From positions 310,001-374,000 of the forward strand of contig NZ_JSEP01000003.1 in the NCBI RefSeq assembly GCF_001624695.1: 64,000 bases of DNA. The letters are read 5' to 3'. The translations under genes and the position numbers were made by a program. This document shows, piece after piece, positions 1-8,397 of this stretch. This stretch comes from Labrenzia sp. OB1 (GTDB lineage Bacteria > Pseudomonadota > Alphaproteobacteria > Rhizobiales > Stappiaceae). The notes beneath the pieces were generated by a model. The model saw only the letters and a list, made by a program, of their open reading frames with translations. It did no database searches and was not told the DNA's origin. Positions within the stretch are counted from its first letter, which is position 1; each line of letters opens with the position of its first letter.

Positions 1-43
1 GCAAAAGCAATCGCTCTGTCTCCAGGAATACAGGCTCTGTCAT
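1..43 (-). CDS. GNAT-family acetyltransferase, N-terminal fragment (runs off left edge)
   Basis: On the minus strand an ATG at 43 opens a frame reading MTEPVFLETERLLL before the window ends. The LETERLLL pattern is the usual first beta strand of RimJ/RimL-like GNAT N-acetyltransferases. A GGAG (minus strand, 52-55 on plus) sits at ribosome-binding distance. Only 14 codons are visible, so the family call rests on this short motif and the substrate cannot be inferred. It would lie just downstream of rho on the same strand. Confidence 0.5.
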   Translation of the reverse strand, partial: MTEPVFLETERLLL

Positions 44-68
44 GAGTACGGCTCCGAATCGAAACGGC

Positions 69-84
69 TGATTCACGTGAAACA
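69..84. other. parS-like ParB-binding site
   Basis: TGATTCACGTGAAACA matches the widely conserved parS palindrome TGTTTCACGTGAAACA at 15 of 16 positions (seen directly). ParB-CTP clamps load at parS, and these sites cluster near oriC. Location between rho and the next gene, about 3.3 kb from the candidate origin, fits. parA and parB are not in the window, and binding is inferred. Confidence 0.6.
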
Positions 85-100
85 AATCTTAACAAAAAGT

Positions 101-131
101 AAAGGCGCGACCCTCCCCGGGCCGCGCCTTT
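101..131 (-). terminator. Rho-independent terminator after rho
   Basis: A perfect 9-bp inverted repeat (AAAGGCGCG at 101-109, CGCGCCTTT at 123-131) with a C/G-rich loop lies just beyond the rho stop codon. On the minus strand the stem is followed by a T-rich tract. It would end the hemE-hemJ-rho transcripts. Confidence 0.75.
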
Positions 132-155
132 CGCATTGAACCTGATCTCTGGATA

Positions 156-1421
156 TCAGGTGTTCATGCTGTCGAAGAATTCGTCGTTCGACTTGGTCTG
201 CTTCAGCTTGTCGAGCAGGAACTCGACCGCATCGACCGTGCCCATAGGGTTGAGGATACGGCGCAGAACAAACGTTTTCTTGAGGCGTTCGTGCCGAACC
301 AGAAGCTCTTCCTTCCGGGTGCCGGAGCGCTGAATATCGATCGCCGGATAGACACGCTTGTCGGAAATCTTCCGGTCCAGGATGATTTCGGAGTTACCCG
401 TACCCTTGAATTCTTCGAAGATAACCTCGTCCATTCGGCTACCGGTATCGATCAGCGCGGTCGCGATGATCGTCAGCGAACCACCCTCTTCGATGTTTCG
501 GGCGGCACCGAAGAAACGCTTTGGACGCTGCAGCGCGTTGGCGTCCACACCACCGGTCAGGACCTTGCCAGAAGACGGCACGACCGTGTTGTAGGCCCGG
601 CCGAGGCGAGTGATGGAATCGAGCAGAATGACAACATCCCGCCCATGTTCCGTCAGGCGCTTCGCCTTTTCGATCACCATCTCGGCAACCTGCACATGTC
701 GGGAAGCCGGTTCGTCGAAAGTGGACGACACCACTTCCCCGTCAACCGTACGCTGCATGTCCGTCACTTCCTCGGGACGCTCATCGATCAGAAGAACGAT
801 CAGGTAGCATTCCGGGTGATTATGGGTGATGGACTTTGCAATGTTCTGCAGAAAAACTGTCTTACCCGTTCGTGGCGGCGCGGTGATCAACGCACGCTGC
901 CCCTTGCCGAGCGGGGCCACCAGATCGATGATCCGGGAGGACAGATCCTTGTTGGTCGGATCCTCGAGTTCCATCCGGAAACGTTCGTCCGGATAAAGAG
1001 GCGTCAGGTTATCGAAATGAACCTTGTGCCGGGCTTTGTCGGGATCTTCGAAATTGATCGTGCTGACCTTGAGAAGGGCGAAATACCGCTCACCTTCTTT
1101 CGGACTGCGAATCTGGCCTTCGACGGTATCCCCAGTCCGCAACGAGAAGCGGCGGATCTGCGAGGGAGAGACGTAGATATCGTCCGGTCCCGGCAGATAA
1201 TTGGCATCGGGAGACCTGAGGAACCCGAACCCGTCCTGCAGAACTTCGACGACACCTTCGCCGATGATGTCTACGTCCTGGGCAGCCAGATTTTTCAGGA
1301 TGGCGAACATCAGCTCCTGCTTGCGCATGGTACTGGCGTTTTCGACTTCGAGCTCTTCAGCAGTTTGAAGCAGCTCTGTCGGCGTTTTTGCTTTTAGATC
1401 TTTAAGTTTCATTTCCCGCAT
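156..1421 (-). CDS. rho: Transcription termination factor Rho
   Basis: This encodes the hexameric RNA-dependent ATPase that loads on unstructured C-rich RNA and releases RNA polymerase. The 421 residues match the usual length. The order is an N-terminal Rho helical domain (about 5-50), a cold-shock-like RNA-binding domain (about 55-125) with the GFGFLRS motif, and a RecA-like ATPase. The P-loop APPRTGKT is at 181-188, and Walker B ([10 protein letters not shown]) and the [20 protein letters not shown] stretch follow. Translation could start at M1 or M4 (MKLKDLK). It is the last gene of a minus-strand run after hemE and hemJ, separated from hemJ by a 301-bp leader region, so it probably also has its own promoter. 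Identification is secure. Confidence 0.98.
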   Translation of the reverse strand: MREMKLKDLKAKTPTELLQTAEELEVENASTMRKQELMFAILKNLAAQDVDIIGEGVVEVLQDGFGFLRSPDANYLPGPDDIYVSPSQIRRFSLRTGDTVEGQIRSPKEGERYFALLKVSTINFEDPDKARHKVHFDNLTPLYPDERFRMELEDPTNKDLSSRIIDLVAPLGKGQRALITAPPRTGKTVFLQNIAKSITHNHPECYLIVLLIDERPEEVTDMQRTVDGEVVSSTFDEPASRHVQVAEMVIEKAKRLTEHGRDVVILLDSITRLGRAYNTVVPSSGKVLTGGVDANALQRPKRFFGAARNIEEGGSLTIIATALIDTGSRMDEVIFEEFKGTGNSEIILDRKISDKRVYPAIDIQRSGTRKEELLVRHERLKKTFVLRRILNPMGTVDAVEFLLDKLKQTKSNDEFFDSMNT

Positions 1422-1722
1422 CGAATTGGGGTCTTTAATGTTGTTATGGAGATTTGGTTTGGAAGGTCGTTCTGAACCGCAAGGGATGGGTCGGCCAGGA
1501 TGTATCTGAAAGACTTCTAGGCATGTCCAGATTACACGGCGGTTGCTGAGTGACTTAAAACAAACACAGCGCCGTTTGGAAGTGGCCGGAAGATACGTTT
1601 TTTTGAAACGAATCGCAAGCCCGGAATTCTGCCGATTTTAGAGGCATAAATATGCCTTTTTCAAACATGTCCCGAGCAGCCGCTGAAAGACGGCTGAGCC
1701 CGCTTGGCAGAAGGGCTGGATG
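1422..1722. other. Intergenic region upstream of rho
   Basis: These 301 bp separate hemJ from rho and should hold the rho promoter and leader. Two inverted repeats are visible: CAGCCG/CGGCTG (1677-1682 and 1691-1696), just past the hemJ stop and possibly a weak terminator without a T tract, and AGGCATA-AA-TATGCCT near 1642-1657. No ORF with a convincing start is present. Confidence 0.5.
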
Positions 1723-2151
1723 TCAAAAAGGCTTGCCGATCACAAGGATCACGATCCCGATCATCAGCACCGTCGGCACCTCGTTCAACACACGGTAAAA
1801 CCGGGCCGTCCGGGTGTTCTCGTCTTTGGCGAACGTTTTCACGCAACGGCTCAAATAGCCGTGAAGCCCGGACATGACGATGACCAGGGTCAGCTTGGCA
1901 TGGAACCAGCCATCCCGCCAGGCGTCCAGCTCATAGGCCATCCAGAGTCCCAATATCCAGGCCACTGTCATGGACGGATTGATGATCGCCTTGAGCAACC
2001 GGCGCTCCATCACCTTGAAGGTCTCGGATTGCGGGGAGCCGACTTCCGATTCAGCATGATAGACGAACAACCGCGGCAGATAGAGCATTCCCGCCATCCA
2101 GGCGATGATCGCGATGACATGCAGGGATTTGATCCAGAGAAACAGATCCAT
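1723..2151 (-). CDS. hemJ: Protoporphyrinogen IX oxidase HemJ
   Basis: HemJ oxidises protoporphyrinogen IX to protoporphyrin IX, the penultimate step of haem synthesis, in the cytoplasmic membrane. The 142-residue protein has the expected four hydrophobic segments (about 5-30, 60-74, 84-103 and 124-140). The His at 11 (SLHVIAIIAWMAGMLYLPRL) and the Lys at 86 in WFHAKL are positions conserved in the HemJ/UPF0093 family. It starts five nucleotides after the hemE stop, so the two are almost certainly co-transcribed, and pairing with hemE supports the haem role. No hemG or hemY is seen nearby, consistent with HemJ being the oxidase used in many alphaproteobacteria. Confidence 0.92.
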   Translation of the reverse strand: MDLFLWIKSLHVIAIIAWMAGMLYLPRLFVYHAESEVGSPQSETFKVMERRLLKAIINPSMTVAWILGLWMAYELDAWRDGWFHAKLTLVIVMSGLHGYLSRCVKTFAKDENTRTARFYRVLNEVPTVLMIGIVILVIGKPF

Positions 2152-2156
2152 TTGCC

Positions 2157-3185
2157 CTAACCCTTCTTCACCAGCTCGACCATGCGCGCCACATTTTCGG
2201 GATCCGCATCCGGCGTCACGCCATGACCCAGATTAAAAACCAGCGGGCCCTTGTTGAATGTCCTGAGAATATGTTCGACGCCTTCCTCGAGCGCCTGCCC
2301 ACCGGCAACCAGCCGCATCGGATCAAGGTTACCCTGGATGGGAATTCGTTTTTGAATATCCAGCGCGAGATCGTCCGGAGCCGTCCAGTCCAGTCCGACC
2401 GCATCGACGCCTGTCCCCGCAATATAGGACGTCATTCGCGCCGAGGACGCTTTCGGAAATCCGATGATCTTCGCATCCGGCCGCACCGCCTTCACACCGG
2501 ATACGATCCGGGCTGTCGGTTCGATCGACCAGCGCCGGAAGCCTGCATCGTCCAGCACCCCGGCCCATGTATCGAAGATCTGCACCGCATCCGCGCCCGC
2601 ATCGAGTTGACGGATGAGGTAGCGAATGGACGCAGTGACCAGCTGATCAACGAACCGCTGCATAAGATCCGGATCGCGGTAGGCTCCCACCCGGGCGGCG
2701 ACCTGATCCTGCGTCGTGTGCCCGGCAACAGAATAGCAGGCAACCGTCCAGGGCGCCCCGCAGAAGCCCAGCAGCGTCGTTTCCTCGGGCAGTTCCGCTC
2801 GAAGACGGGAAACCGTCTCTATCACCGGTTTGAGATGATCCTCCGCACGGTCCTGTTCGAGCTGGTCGACGAGGTAGGATGTCAAAGGTTCCAGAACCGG
2901 ACCACGCCCTTCTTCAAAACGAACCGGATAACCGATGGCGTCCGGAACGACGAAGATGTCTGAAAACAGAATGCTTGCATCAAAACCATAACGGCGGATC
3001 GGCTGGAGAGTGACTTCAGTGGCCAGATCCGGAGAATAGCAGAACTCCAAAAAGTTGGGGGCTTTGGCCCGGACCTTCCGGTATTCGGGAAGATAGCGTC
3101 CGGCCTGACGCATCATCCAGATGGGGGGCGGCCAGATCTTCTCTCCCTTGAGAACCCTCATAACGGATCTGTCTTCAGACTTCAT
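2157..3185 (-). CDS. hemE: Uroporphyrinogen III decarboxylase
   Basis: HemE removes four carboxyl groups from uroporphyrinogen III to give coproporphyrinogen III in the cytoplasm, without a cofactor. The signature RQAGRYLPEY lies at 26-35 and the catalytic Asp is in LFSDIFVVPDA (Asp76). GFCGAPWT and the C-terminal FNLGHGVTPD motif are also present. Length (342 aa) is typical. It heads the minus-strand hemE-hemJ-rho group and its 5' end borders the candidate origin. In Caulobacter hemE likewise flanks oriC, so this position is informative. A weak AAGGT lies upstream of the ATG. Confidence 0.97.
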   Translation of the reverse strand: MKSEDRSVMRVLKGEKIWPPPIWMMRQAGRYLPEYRKVRAKAPNFLEFCYSPDLATEVTLQPIRRYGFDASILFSDIFVVPDAIGYPVRFEEGRGPVLEPLTSYLVDQLEQDRAEDHLKPVIETVSRLRAELPEETTLLGFCGAPWTVACYSVAGHTTQDQVAARVGAYRDPDLMQRFVDQLVTASIRYLIRQLDAGADAVQIFDTWAGVLDDAGFRRWSIEPTARIVSGVKAVRPDAKIIGFPKASSARMTSYIAGTGVDAVGLDWTAPDDLALDIQKRIPIQGNLDPMRLVAGGQALEEGVEHILRTFNKGPLVFNLGHGVTPDADPENVARMVELVKKG

Positions 3186-3277
3186 GAGGTCGCACCTTTC
3201 CCACTTTTCAAATCTAATAAAGAGTCTTTATTTGAATCTGTTTCTTTTGTTTAAGCGTGGATTACAGGGATCAATTT

Positions 3278-3286
3278 ATATCCACA
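3278..3286. promoter_or_regulatory. DnaA-box-like sequence
   Basis: ATATCCACA differs from the DnaA consensus TTATCCACA only at the first base. It is the best match in the gap between hemE and the regulatory protein gene. Confidence 0.4.
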
Positions 3287-3399
3287 ATCCGCCCGCCTGA
3301 TTTTCTCGCCGGGACAAATCCGGTCCCTTGTTTAGCTGAATCGCTCCCCAGGAGTCGATAAAAGCATTACAGTCGATATTACAAACACTTATTTGGGTG

Positions 3400-3414
3400 T
3401 TAACCTTTCGTTAG
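3400..3414. promoter_or_regulatory. CtrA-box-like site
   Basis: TTAA, seven bases, then TTAG: one base off the alphaproteobacterial CtrA consensus TTAA-N7-TTAA. CtrA represses initiation by binding within oriC in Caulobacter, so its presence here supports the origin reading without proving it. Confidence 0.4.
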
Positions 3415-3612
3415 GAAATTGGGCGGTAGTGGACAATCTGTCGATATGTCACAGCGCTCTTGTGAATCCACACCCATGCACAACCGTTTCGGGATCGGTT
3501 TCCCGGCATTTAGGTTTTGTTAACAAATCATGCTGAGCGGGCATAAACTTCGTGCTAGGCAGAGGCGATATGGGTTTAGTCCCAATCCATCAACAGCCCT
3601 GGGGATGACAGC

Positions 3613-4461
3613 GTGAACAAGTCGAGACACTACTTTCATCTGCATCTGGTGTCCGACTCGACCGGCGAAACGCTCATGACCGTGGCGCGCGCGGCGACGG
3701 TCCAGTACGAAAATGTCCAGGAGATCGAGCATGTCTATCCGCTCGTCCGCTCCCAGAAGCAGCTCGACAGGGTTATCAGCGAAATCGAAAAAGCACCCGG
3801 TATCGTGCTCTACACGCTCGTTGACGTGGACATCGCCAAACGGCTGGAACTGAAATGCCGCGAACTGGGTGTTCCCTTCGTCAATATTCTGGATCCGGTC
3901 TTCGCAGTCTTCCAGTCCTATCTGAATGTCACGCAAACACATCGCATCGGTGGCCAGCATGAACTCGATGCGGAATATTTCCAGCGCATGGAGGCGCTCA
4001 ACTACACCATGCTGCACGATGACGGTCAGATCTGGGACGACCTGGAATCCGCGGATATAGTGCTGATCGGCATATCGAGAACCTCTAAGACTCCAACCTG
4101 CATTTATCTCGCCAATAGGGGCATCAAGGCTGCGAATGTTCCGCTTGTTCCCGGTATTCCTTTGCCGGAACATGTGAAAAAGCTGAAATCGCCGATGATC
4201 ATCGGTCTGATCGCCTCTGTCGAACGCATCCAGCAGATTCGCCGGAATCGCGTCTTGTCGCTGAACTCGGATGGTTATAACGACACTTATGTCGATCGAA
4301 AGGAAATCTCTCAGGAGATCAACATGACCCGCAGGCTGTGTACCGAGAACGACTGGCCGCTGATTGACGTCACCCGGCGTTCGGTCGAGGAAACGGCCGC
4401 TGAAATCATGACCCTTTTCAAGGCTCACCGGACCGAGCAGGAAGACAGCCGCGGAAATTGA
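3613..4461 (+). CDS. ppsR: Bifunctional kinase/pyrophosphorylase regulating pyruvate dikinase (DUF299)
   Basis: Proteins of this family switch PEP synthase or pyruvate,phosphate dikinase off and on by ADP-dependent threonine phosphorylation and Pi-dependent dephosphorylation. The 282-aa protein begins HLHLVSDSTGET and carries the P-loop-like GISRTSKTPT at 153-162, both family signatures. The start is GTG at 3613 with GGGGA seven bases upstream. Whether the target is PpsA or PpdK cannot be told here, because neither gene is in the window; the symbol is the common one. It lies beside the candidate origin and begins the maf-aroE-coaE-dnaQ run. Confidence 0.9.
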   Translation: MNKSRHYFHLHLVSDSTGETLMTVARAATVQYENVQEIEHVYPLVRSQKQLDRVISEIEKAPGIVLYTLVDVDIAKRLELKCRELGVPFVNILDPVFAVFQSYLNVTQTHRIGGQHELDAEYFQRMEALNYTMLHDDGQIWDDLESADIVLIGISRTSKTPTCIYLANRGIKAANVPLVPGIPLPEHVKKLKSPMIIGLIASVERIQQIRRNRVLSLNSDGYNDTYVDRKEISQEINMTRRLCTENDWPLIDVTRRSVEETAAEIMTLFKAHRTEQEDSRGN

Positions 4462-4499
4462 TCGGCACATTTTGAAGACGCATCTAGAAAAGGACGTTC

Positions 4500-5093
4500 A
4501 TGACACTTGTACTTGCGAGCGGCAGCAGCATCCGAGCCGAACTCCTCAAAAACGCCGGTCTCGTGATTGAGGTCGATCCCGCCGACGTCGATGAACGGGC
4601 GGTGGAGGCCCCTCTTCTGGAAGCGGGGTTTCCGCCTGAAGACCTGGCTGCCATCCTTGCGGAGGCGAAGGCCAACGACGTCAGCAGCCGGCGTCACGGG
4701 GACCTCGTGATCGGGGCCGATCAGATTCTCGCCTTCGAGGGCGAACGCCGCACGAAACCTGACGACATGGAAGCCGCCCGCCGCCAGTTGCTGGCTTTTT
4801 CCGGAAAGACCCACGAATTGTTGTCCGCAGTGGTGATTTCCCGCAACGGCGAAGCTATCTGGAGCCATGTGTCCACTTCCCGTCTTACCATGCGGGATCT
4901 GACGCCGGAGTTTGTCGGTCGCTACTTGGCTGCTGCCGGCGATGACGTGCTGTCAAGTGTCGGCGCCTATCAGCTTGAAGGCATCGGCGTGCAGCTTTTC
5001 GAGAAGATTGACGGCGACTATTTCACCATCCTCGGTTTGCCGATGCTGCCTCTTCTGGATCATTTGCGCACGCTCGGAGCCATCGAAACATGA
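4500..5093 (+). CDS. maf: Maf-like nucleoside triphosphate pyrophosphatase
   Basis: Maf enzymes hydrolyse noncanonical or modified nucleotides to the monophosphate and pyrophosphate. The 197-aa protein starts [14 protein letters not shown], a variant of the LASxSPRR motif, and has the catalytic-loop motif GADQIL. A Gln after the Asp resembles the YceF branch (7-methyl-GTP pyrophosphatase) more than the YhdE branch (ADT), so the substrate is inferred with caution. It overlaps aroE by four bases (ATGA), implying translational coupling, and follows the regulatory gene by 38 bp. Confidence 0.88.
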   Translation: MTLVLASGSSIRAELLKNAGLVIEVDPADVDERAVEAPLLEAGFPPEDLAAILAEAKANDVSSRRHGDLVIGADQILAFEGERRTKPDDMEAARRQLLAFSGKTHELLSAVVISRNGEAIWSHVSTSRLTMRDLTPEFVGRYLAAAGDDVLSSVGAYQLEGIGVQLFEKIDGDYFTILGLPMLPLLDHLRTLGAIET

Positions 5094-5938
5094 CTGCGGC
5101 GGTAAAAAAAGCCGTGGTGACCGGCCATCCGGTCGCCCATTCCCGCTCGCCGCTCATCCATGGCTACTGGCTGAAAAAATTCGGCGTCGATGGCGAATAC
5201 GGATGTCTCGATGTGGCGCCGGAAGATGCAGACCGGTTTTTCCGGGACTTTTCCGAAAGTGGGCTGACCGGTGCGAATGTCACCGTGCCCCACAAGGAAA
5301 TTGCGGCCGCGGCATGCGGCTGGCTGGATGAAGCGGCAAAAGTCATGGGAGCCGTCAACACCATCTGGCTGGACGATGACGGTCGATTATGCGGCGCGAA
5401 TACGGACTGGACCGGATTTCTGGGCAATCTCGACCAACGTGCCTCGGGCTGGGACGATGACGCCGGAACAGCGATCGTCCTGGGTGCGGGCGGAGCCGCG
5501 CGGGCAATCGTATTCGCGCTGCTCTCGCGAAAATTCAAGGCTGTGCACATCGTCAACCGGACACCGGGAAAGGCTTCCAGGATCGCCGAGGAGTTCGGAC
5601 CCAGAACATTCGCACACAGTTGGGACAACCTGGGGACATTGCTTGAAGAAGCCGATCTTCTGGTGAACACCACTTCCCTGGGTATGACCAGCAAACCGTC
5701 CCTCGAGATCGATCTTTCTTCTCTTCCGGAAAGCGCGTTGGTAACCGATGCGGTGTATGTTCCCTTGCAAACCGGTCTGTTGAAACAGGCCGACCAGCGG
5801 GGCAATCGCACGGTTGACGGTCTCGGTATGCTTCTTCATCAGGCGGTGCCGGGTTTTGAGCGCTGGTTCGGTGTGCGCCCGGAGGTGGATGACGATCTGC
5901 GTGCGCTGATCGTCAGGGATCTCGGAGGAGCGACGTGA
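5090..5938 (+). CDS. aroE: Shikimate dehydrogenase (NADP+)
   Basis: AroE reduces 3-dehydroshikimate to shikimate in the aromatic amino acid pathway. At 282 aa it has the substrate motif HSRSPLIH (17-24), [10 protein letters not shown] with the catalytic Lys69, NTDWTGF with the paired Asp106, and the NADPH-binding [10 protein letters not shown]. Its ATG overlaps the maf stop and its own stop overlaps the coaE start (GTGA), so maf-aroE-coaE is one translationally coupled block. Confidence 0.96.
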   Translation: MTAAVKKAVVTGHPVAHSRSPLIHGYWLKKFGVDGEYGCLDVAPEDADRFFRDFSESGLTGANVTVPHKEIAAAACGWLDEAAKVMGAVNTIWLDDDGRLCGANTDWTGFLGNLDQRASGWDDDAGTAIVLGAGGAARAIVFALLSRKFKAVHIVNRTPGKASRIAEEFGPRTFAHSWDNLGTLLEEADLLVNTTSLGMTSKPSLEIDLSSLPESALVTDAVYVPLQTGLLKQADQRGNRTVDGLGMLLHQAVPGFERWFGVRPEVDDDLRALIVRDLGGAT

Positions 5939-6522
5939 TCCGGATTGGCCTGACAGGTTCCATCGGCATGGGAAAGTCGACCACCGCGAAAATGTTTGCC
6001 GCCGAGGGTGTGCCTGTTCACGACGCCGATGCCACCGTTCACGCTCTCTACAGCGGCCGTGCTGCTCCCTTGATCGAATCCGCCTTTCCCGGAACGGTGA
6101 TTGACGGCAAGGTCGATCGCGCGTTGTTGTCACCCCATGTGCTCGGCAAGCCGGACGCCATGAAACGGCTGGAAGCGATCGTCCATCCGCTGGTGCGGGA
6201 GGAAGAACTGCAGTTTCTGGAGAAGGCGCAGGCCGCCGGGCGGCGCATTGTCATGATGGATATTCCCCTGTTGTTCGAAACCGGAGGCAATCGCCGGGTC
6301 GATGTGTCCGTGGTCGTGACTGCCGATGCGCAAATTCAGCGGGAGCGGGTCCTGTCCCGCGCAGGCATGAACGAAGACCGGTTCCGGTCGATTTTGCAGA
6401 AGCAGATGCCCGATGCGGACAAACGGCGGCGGGCGCATTTTCTGATCGATACAGGCCTCGGCATGGAGCCGGCGCGGCGCTGTGTCCGGGCGATCCTGAA
6501 AGCACTGGCGGGCTGCGGCTGA
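5935..6522 (+). CDS. coaE: Dephospho-CoA kinase
   Basis: CoaE phosphorylates the 3'-OH of dephospho-CoA in the last step of CoA synthesis. The 195-aa protein opens with [13 protein letters not shown] (P-loop at about 8-16), followed by the DAD motif and IVHPLVR, all typical. The GTG start at 5935 is fixed by an ideal GGAGGAG immediately upstream (5924-5930) and by overlap with the aroE stop. coaA, the first CoA-pathway kinase, lies elsewhere at 41 kb. Confidence 0.96.
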   Translation: MIRIGLTGSIGMGKSTTAKMFAAEGVPVHDADATVHALYSGRAAPLIESAFPGTVIDGKVDRALLSPHVLGKPDAMKRLEAIVHPLVREEELQFLEKAQAAGRRIVMMDIPLLFETGGNRRVDVSVVVTADAQIQRERVLSRAGMNEDRFRSILQKQMPDADKRRRAHFLIDTGLGMEPARRCVRAILKALAGCG

Positions 6523-6614
6523 AGCCCGCAGAACACCGGGGAAAACCGGGCCGCCTTCTTGGCTTCAACGGGCTCAGCCTTCACACTGCTTTCAAAGATA
6601 AGGCAGGTACTACC

Positions 6615-7328
6615 ATGCGCGAAATATCCTTCGACACGGAAACCACGGGTCTTAATCCGCGAGACGGGGACCGGCTGGTGGAAATCGGCGGCGTGGAGCT
6701 GATCAATCATATTCCGACAGGCAATGCCTATCACGTCTATATCAATCCGCAGCGGGACATGCCGGAGGGAGCCTTCCGCGTGCATGGCCTGTCGGCGGAA
6801 TTCCTTTCGGACAAGCCATTGTTCGCCCAGATCGCCGATGAGTTCCTTGAATTTGTCGGTGACGGCACGCTGGTCATCCACAATGCGGCCTTCGACATGG
6901 GTTTCATCAATGTGGAGCTGGAGCGTGCCGGCCGCAGAACGATCCCAAACAGCCAGGTGATCGACACGCTGGAGATCGCCCGGCGCAAACATCCAAGCGG
7001 ACCGAATTCACTCGACGCGCTTTGCTCGCGCTATGGCATCGACAATTCCAGACGCGTCAAGCACGGCGCGTTGCTCGATGCGGAAATCCTCGCGGAAGTC
7101 TATCTCGAACTGATCGGTGGACGTCAGAGGGCACTCGGACTTGTACCGGAGGAAGAAGTGTCCTCCTCCTCCAATTCGGTCATGGAACCGGGTGAACTCG
7201 GTAACTTCAACGCCGCCCGCCGTCCCGCGCCACTTCCCTCGCTCCTCTCGGAAGCAGAGCATGAAGCTCACAAAGCCTTTGTCGAAGGCATGGGAAACGA
7301 TGCGATCTGGTCGAAATACGGCGGCTGA
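6615..7328 (+). CDS. dnaQ: DNA polymerase III epsilon subunit (3'-5' proofreading exonuclease)
   Basis: DnaQ proofreads for the replicative polymerase. The DEDDh exonuclease motifs are all present: Asp7 and Glu9 in FDTETTGL, HNAAFDMGF in the middle, and HGALLDAE. The C-terminal tail ending HKAFVEGMGNDAIW resembles the conserved polymerase-contact segment. Length is 237 aa. It follows coaE by 92 bp on the same strand, the standard alphaproteobacterial neighbourhood; secB, which sits next to dnaQ in many rhizobia, is instead at 50 kb. Confidence 0.96.
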   Translation: MREISFDTETTGLNPRDGDRLVEIGGVELINHIPTGNAYHVYINPQRDMPEGAFRVHGLSAEFLSDKPLFAQIADEFLEFVGDGTLVIHNAAFDMGFINVELERAGRRTIPNSQVIDTLEIARRKHPSGPNSLDALCSRYGIDNSRRVKHGALLDAEILAEVYLELIGGRQRALGLVPEEEVSSSSNSVMEPGELGNFNAARRPAPLPSLLSEAEHEAHKAFVEGMGNDAIWSKYGG

Positions 7329-7339
7329 TATAGCCGGGA

Positions 7340-7450
7340 ATCAGAACAGCGTTGAGTTGACTTCTGGGGGGCACCCAAATGCTTTTTGCGAAGCAAACGC
7401 TGCTTCCTGCGTCTTCCTGAAATCAGAAATCCGCTTAAACGTGAAACGGT
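7340..7450 (-). repeat. Dispersed ~105-bp repeat, copy A
   Basis: Read on the minus strand, this shares an ordered core with copies at 35105-35210 and 59018-59121: GTTTAAGCGGATT, then TCAGGAAGACG, CAGCGTTTG, and a GCnAA half-palindrome. It is the most diverged copy, and its 3' arm no longer matches CTTCCTGAA. It fills the gap between dnaQ and the convergent kinase gene. No ORF or transposase accompanies it. Confidence 0.65.
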
Positions 7451-8323
7451 CTAATCCAGAAGCCAGCGCGTGGTCTCGAAATGGCGTTCGGACCAGGGGC
7501 TGCTGAACGCCCAGGCCATCGTCTGTCCGATTGTCCATAGCCTCGCCCTCTCCCGGTCGATGTCCAGCTCCTCCGACAACCGGTCCAGGCGGTAGAGCGC
7601 CGCTGACTTCGAATGGCCGAACTCGAAACTTCTCACGATAGGGCTGAGGCAGAACGCCGGGTCGCCGACCAGAGGTTTTGGATCGATCGCCAGCCAGGGT
7701 TCGCGGTCGCTCGACAGGATATTGTGACCGTGAAGGTCCTGATGGAGAAGGACCTGGGCAGTATTTTGCTCCGAAAGACCGGATAGCGCCGCCACGGCGG
7801 TATCCATGAGGCGTTTCTCGCAGGGTTTTCCGGCGTTCAGCCAGTCCTTTTCCATGGACCGGCACCATATCGCGGCTTCGTCCGTCAGCGAGTTGAACGG
7901 TTTTCCGGCCGGCACCAGCAGCTTTCGAAGAATATGCGCCAGGACCGCGAGCTTGTCGGCGGACGGGTCGTCCGCAAGGAAGTGTCCCGGCCGGCAGCGT
8001 TCCAGCACGAGAATTCCAGCCTCCGGTGCGTGGTCCAGCAGCCGGATAGCACCCTTGCCGTTCCAGGCCTTGAGCGCGTCGGCTTCATAGCGGGATTCTC
8101 GGCCCGGGAACTGGAGCTTCAGAACTGCTGCCACGCCAGCCCGTTCGGCAGGCACGACATAGGAAACGTTGCCTCCGGAAAAGGGAGAACCGGCGAGTTT
8201 CAGCTCGAAGCGGTCGCAGGCTTCGGTCAACAGATCCGGAAGCGACGCCAGCCAGTCGCGACCCGCTTCCGTCCGATTCAGCCAGGACAGGCTTTCTGGT
8301 GCCGAAACAACGAGATCAGGCAT
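7451..8323 (-). CDS. Aminoglycoside 6-phosphotransferase-like kinase (PF04655-type)
   Basis: The 290-aa protein has the kinase-like phosphotransferase fold: a G-loop region SGGNVSYVV, an AVLKLQ lysine strand, the catalytic loop LLHQDLHGHNIL and the metal-binding AIDPKPLVGDPAF. These are the signatures of the streptomycin 6-kinase / hydroxyurea kinase family. Chromosomal homologues often have unknown substrates, so resistance is not claimed. It stands alone on the minus strand, convergent with dnaQ, with repeat copy A in between. Confidence 0.82.
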   Translation of the reverse strand: MPDLVVSAPESLSWLNRTEAGRDWLASLPDLLTEACDRFELKLAGSPFSGGNVSYVVPAERAGVAAVLKLQFPGRESRYEADALKAWNGKGAIRLLDHAPEAGILVLERCRPGHFLADDPSADKLAVLAHILRKLLVPAGKPFNSLTDEAAIWCRSMEKDWLNAGKPCEKRLMDTAVAALSGLSEQNTAQVLLHQDLHGHNILSSDREPWLAIDPKPLVGDPAFCLSPIVRSFEFGHSKSAALYRLDRLSEELDIDRERARLWTIGQTMAWAFSSPWSERHFETTRWLLD

Positions 8324-8397
8324 AAAGGTGTCTCAACAATACAGTCTCAGGGACGAGTGCTGGAGAGCTGGAATTCTCGCGAATGCCCACGAATGTT

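Larger units (their letters stand above)
3186..3612. other. oriC: Candidate chromosomal replication origin (hemE-regulatory protein gap)
   Basis: A 427-bp noncoding stretch lies between divergent hemE and the dikinase regulatory gene, the arrangement of the Caulobacter oriC. Seen directly: DnaA-box-like words at 3278-3286 (ATATCCACA, 8/9), 3464-3472 (GAATCCACA, 7/9) and 3474-3482 (CCATGCACA, 7/9); a CtrA-like box at 3400-3414; five GANTC methylation sites (3222, 3234, 3338, 3352, 3464); a 7-bp inverted repeat at 3216-3232; and an AT-rich patch around 3360-3420. No perfect DnaA box is present, so origin function is inference. The region must also carry the promoters of both flanking genes. Confidence 0.55.

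Noticed and set aside
1642-1657. AGGCATA-AA-TATGCCT followed by Ts as a plus-strand terminator
   Set aside because: No plus-strand gene ends there, and the hairpin loop is too short to be convincing.
6541-6600. Possible second dispersed repeat between coaE and dnaQ
   Set aside because: The reverse strand encodes a phrase like SVKAEPVEA that resembles REP-type read-through in other alphaproteobacteria, but no second copy is visible in this window.
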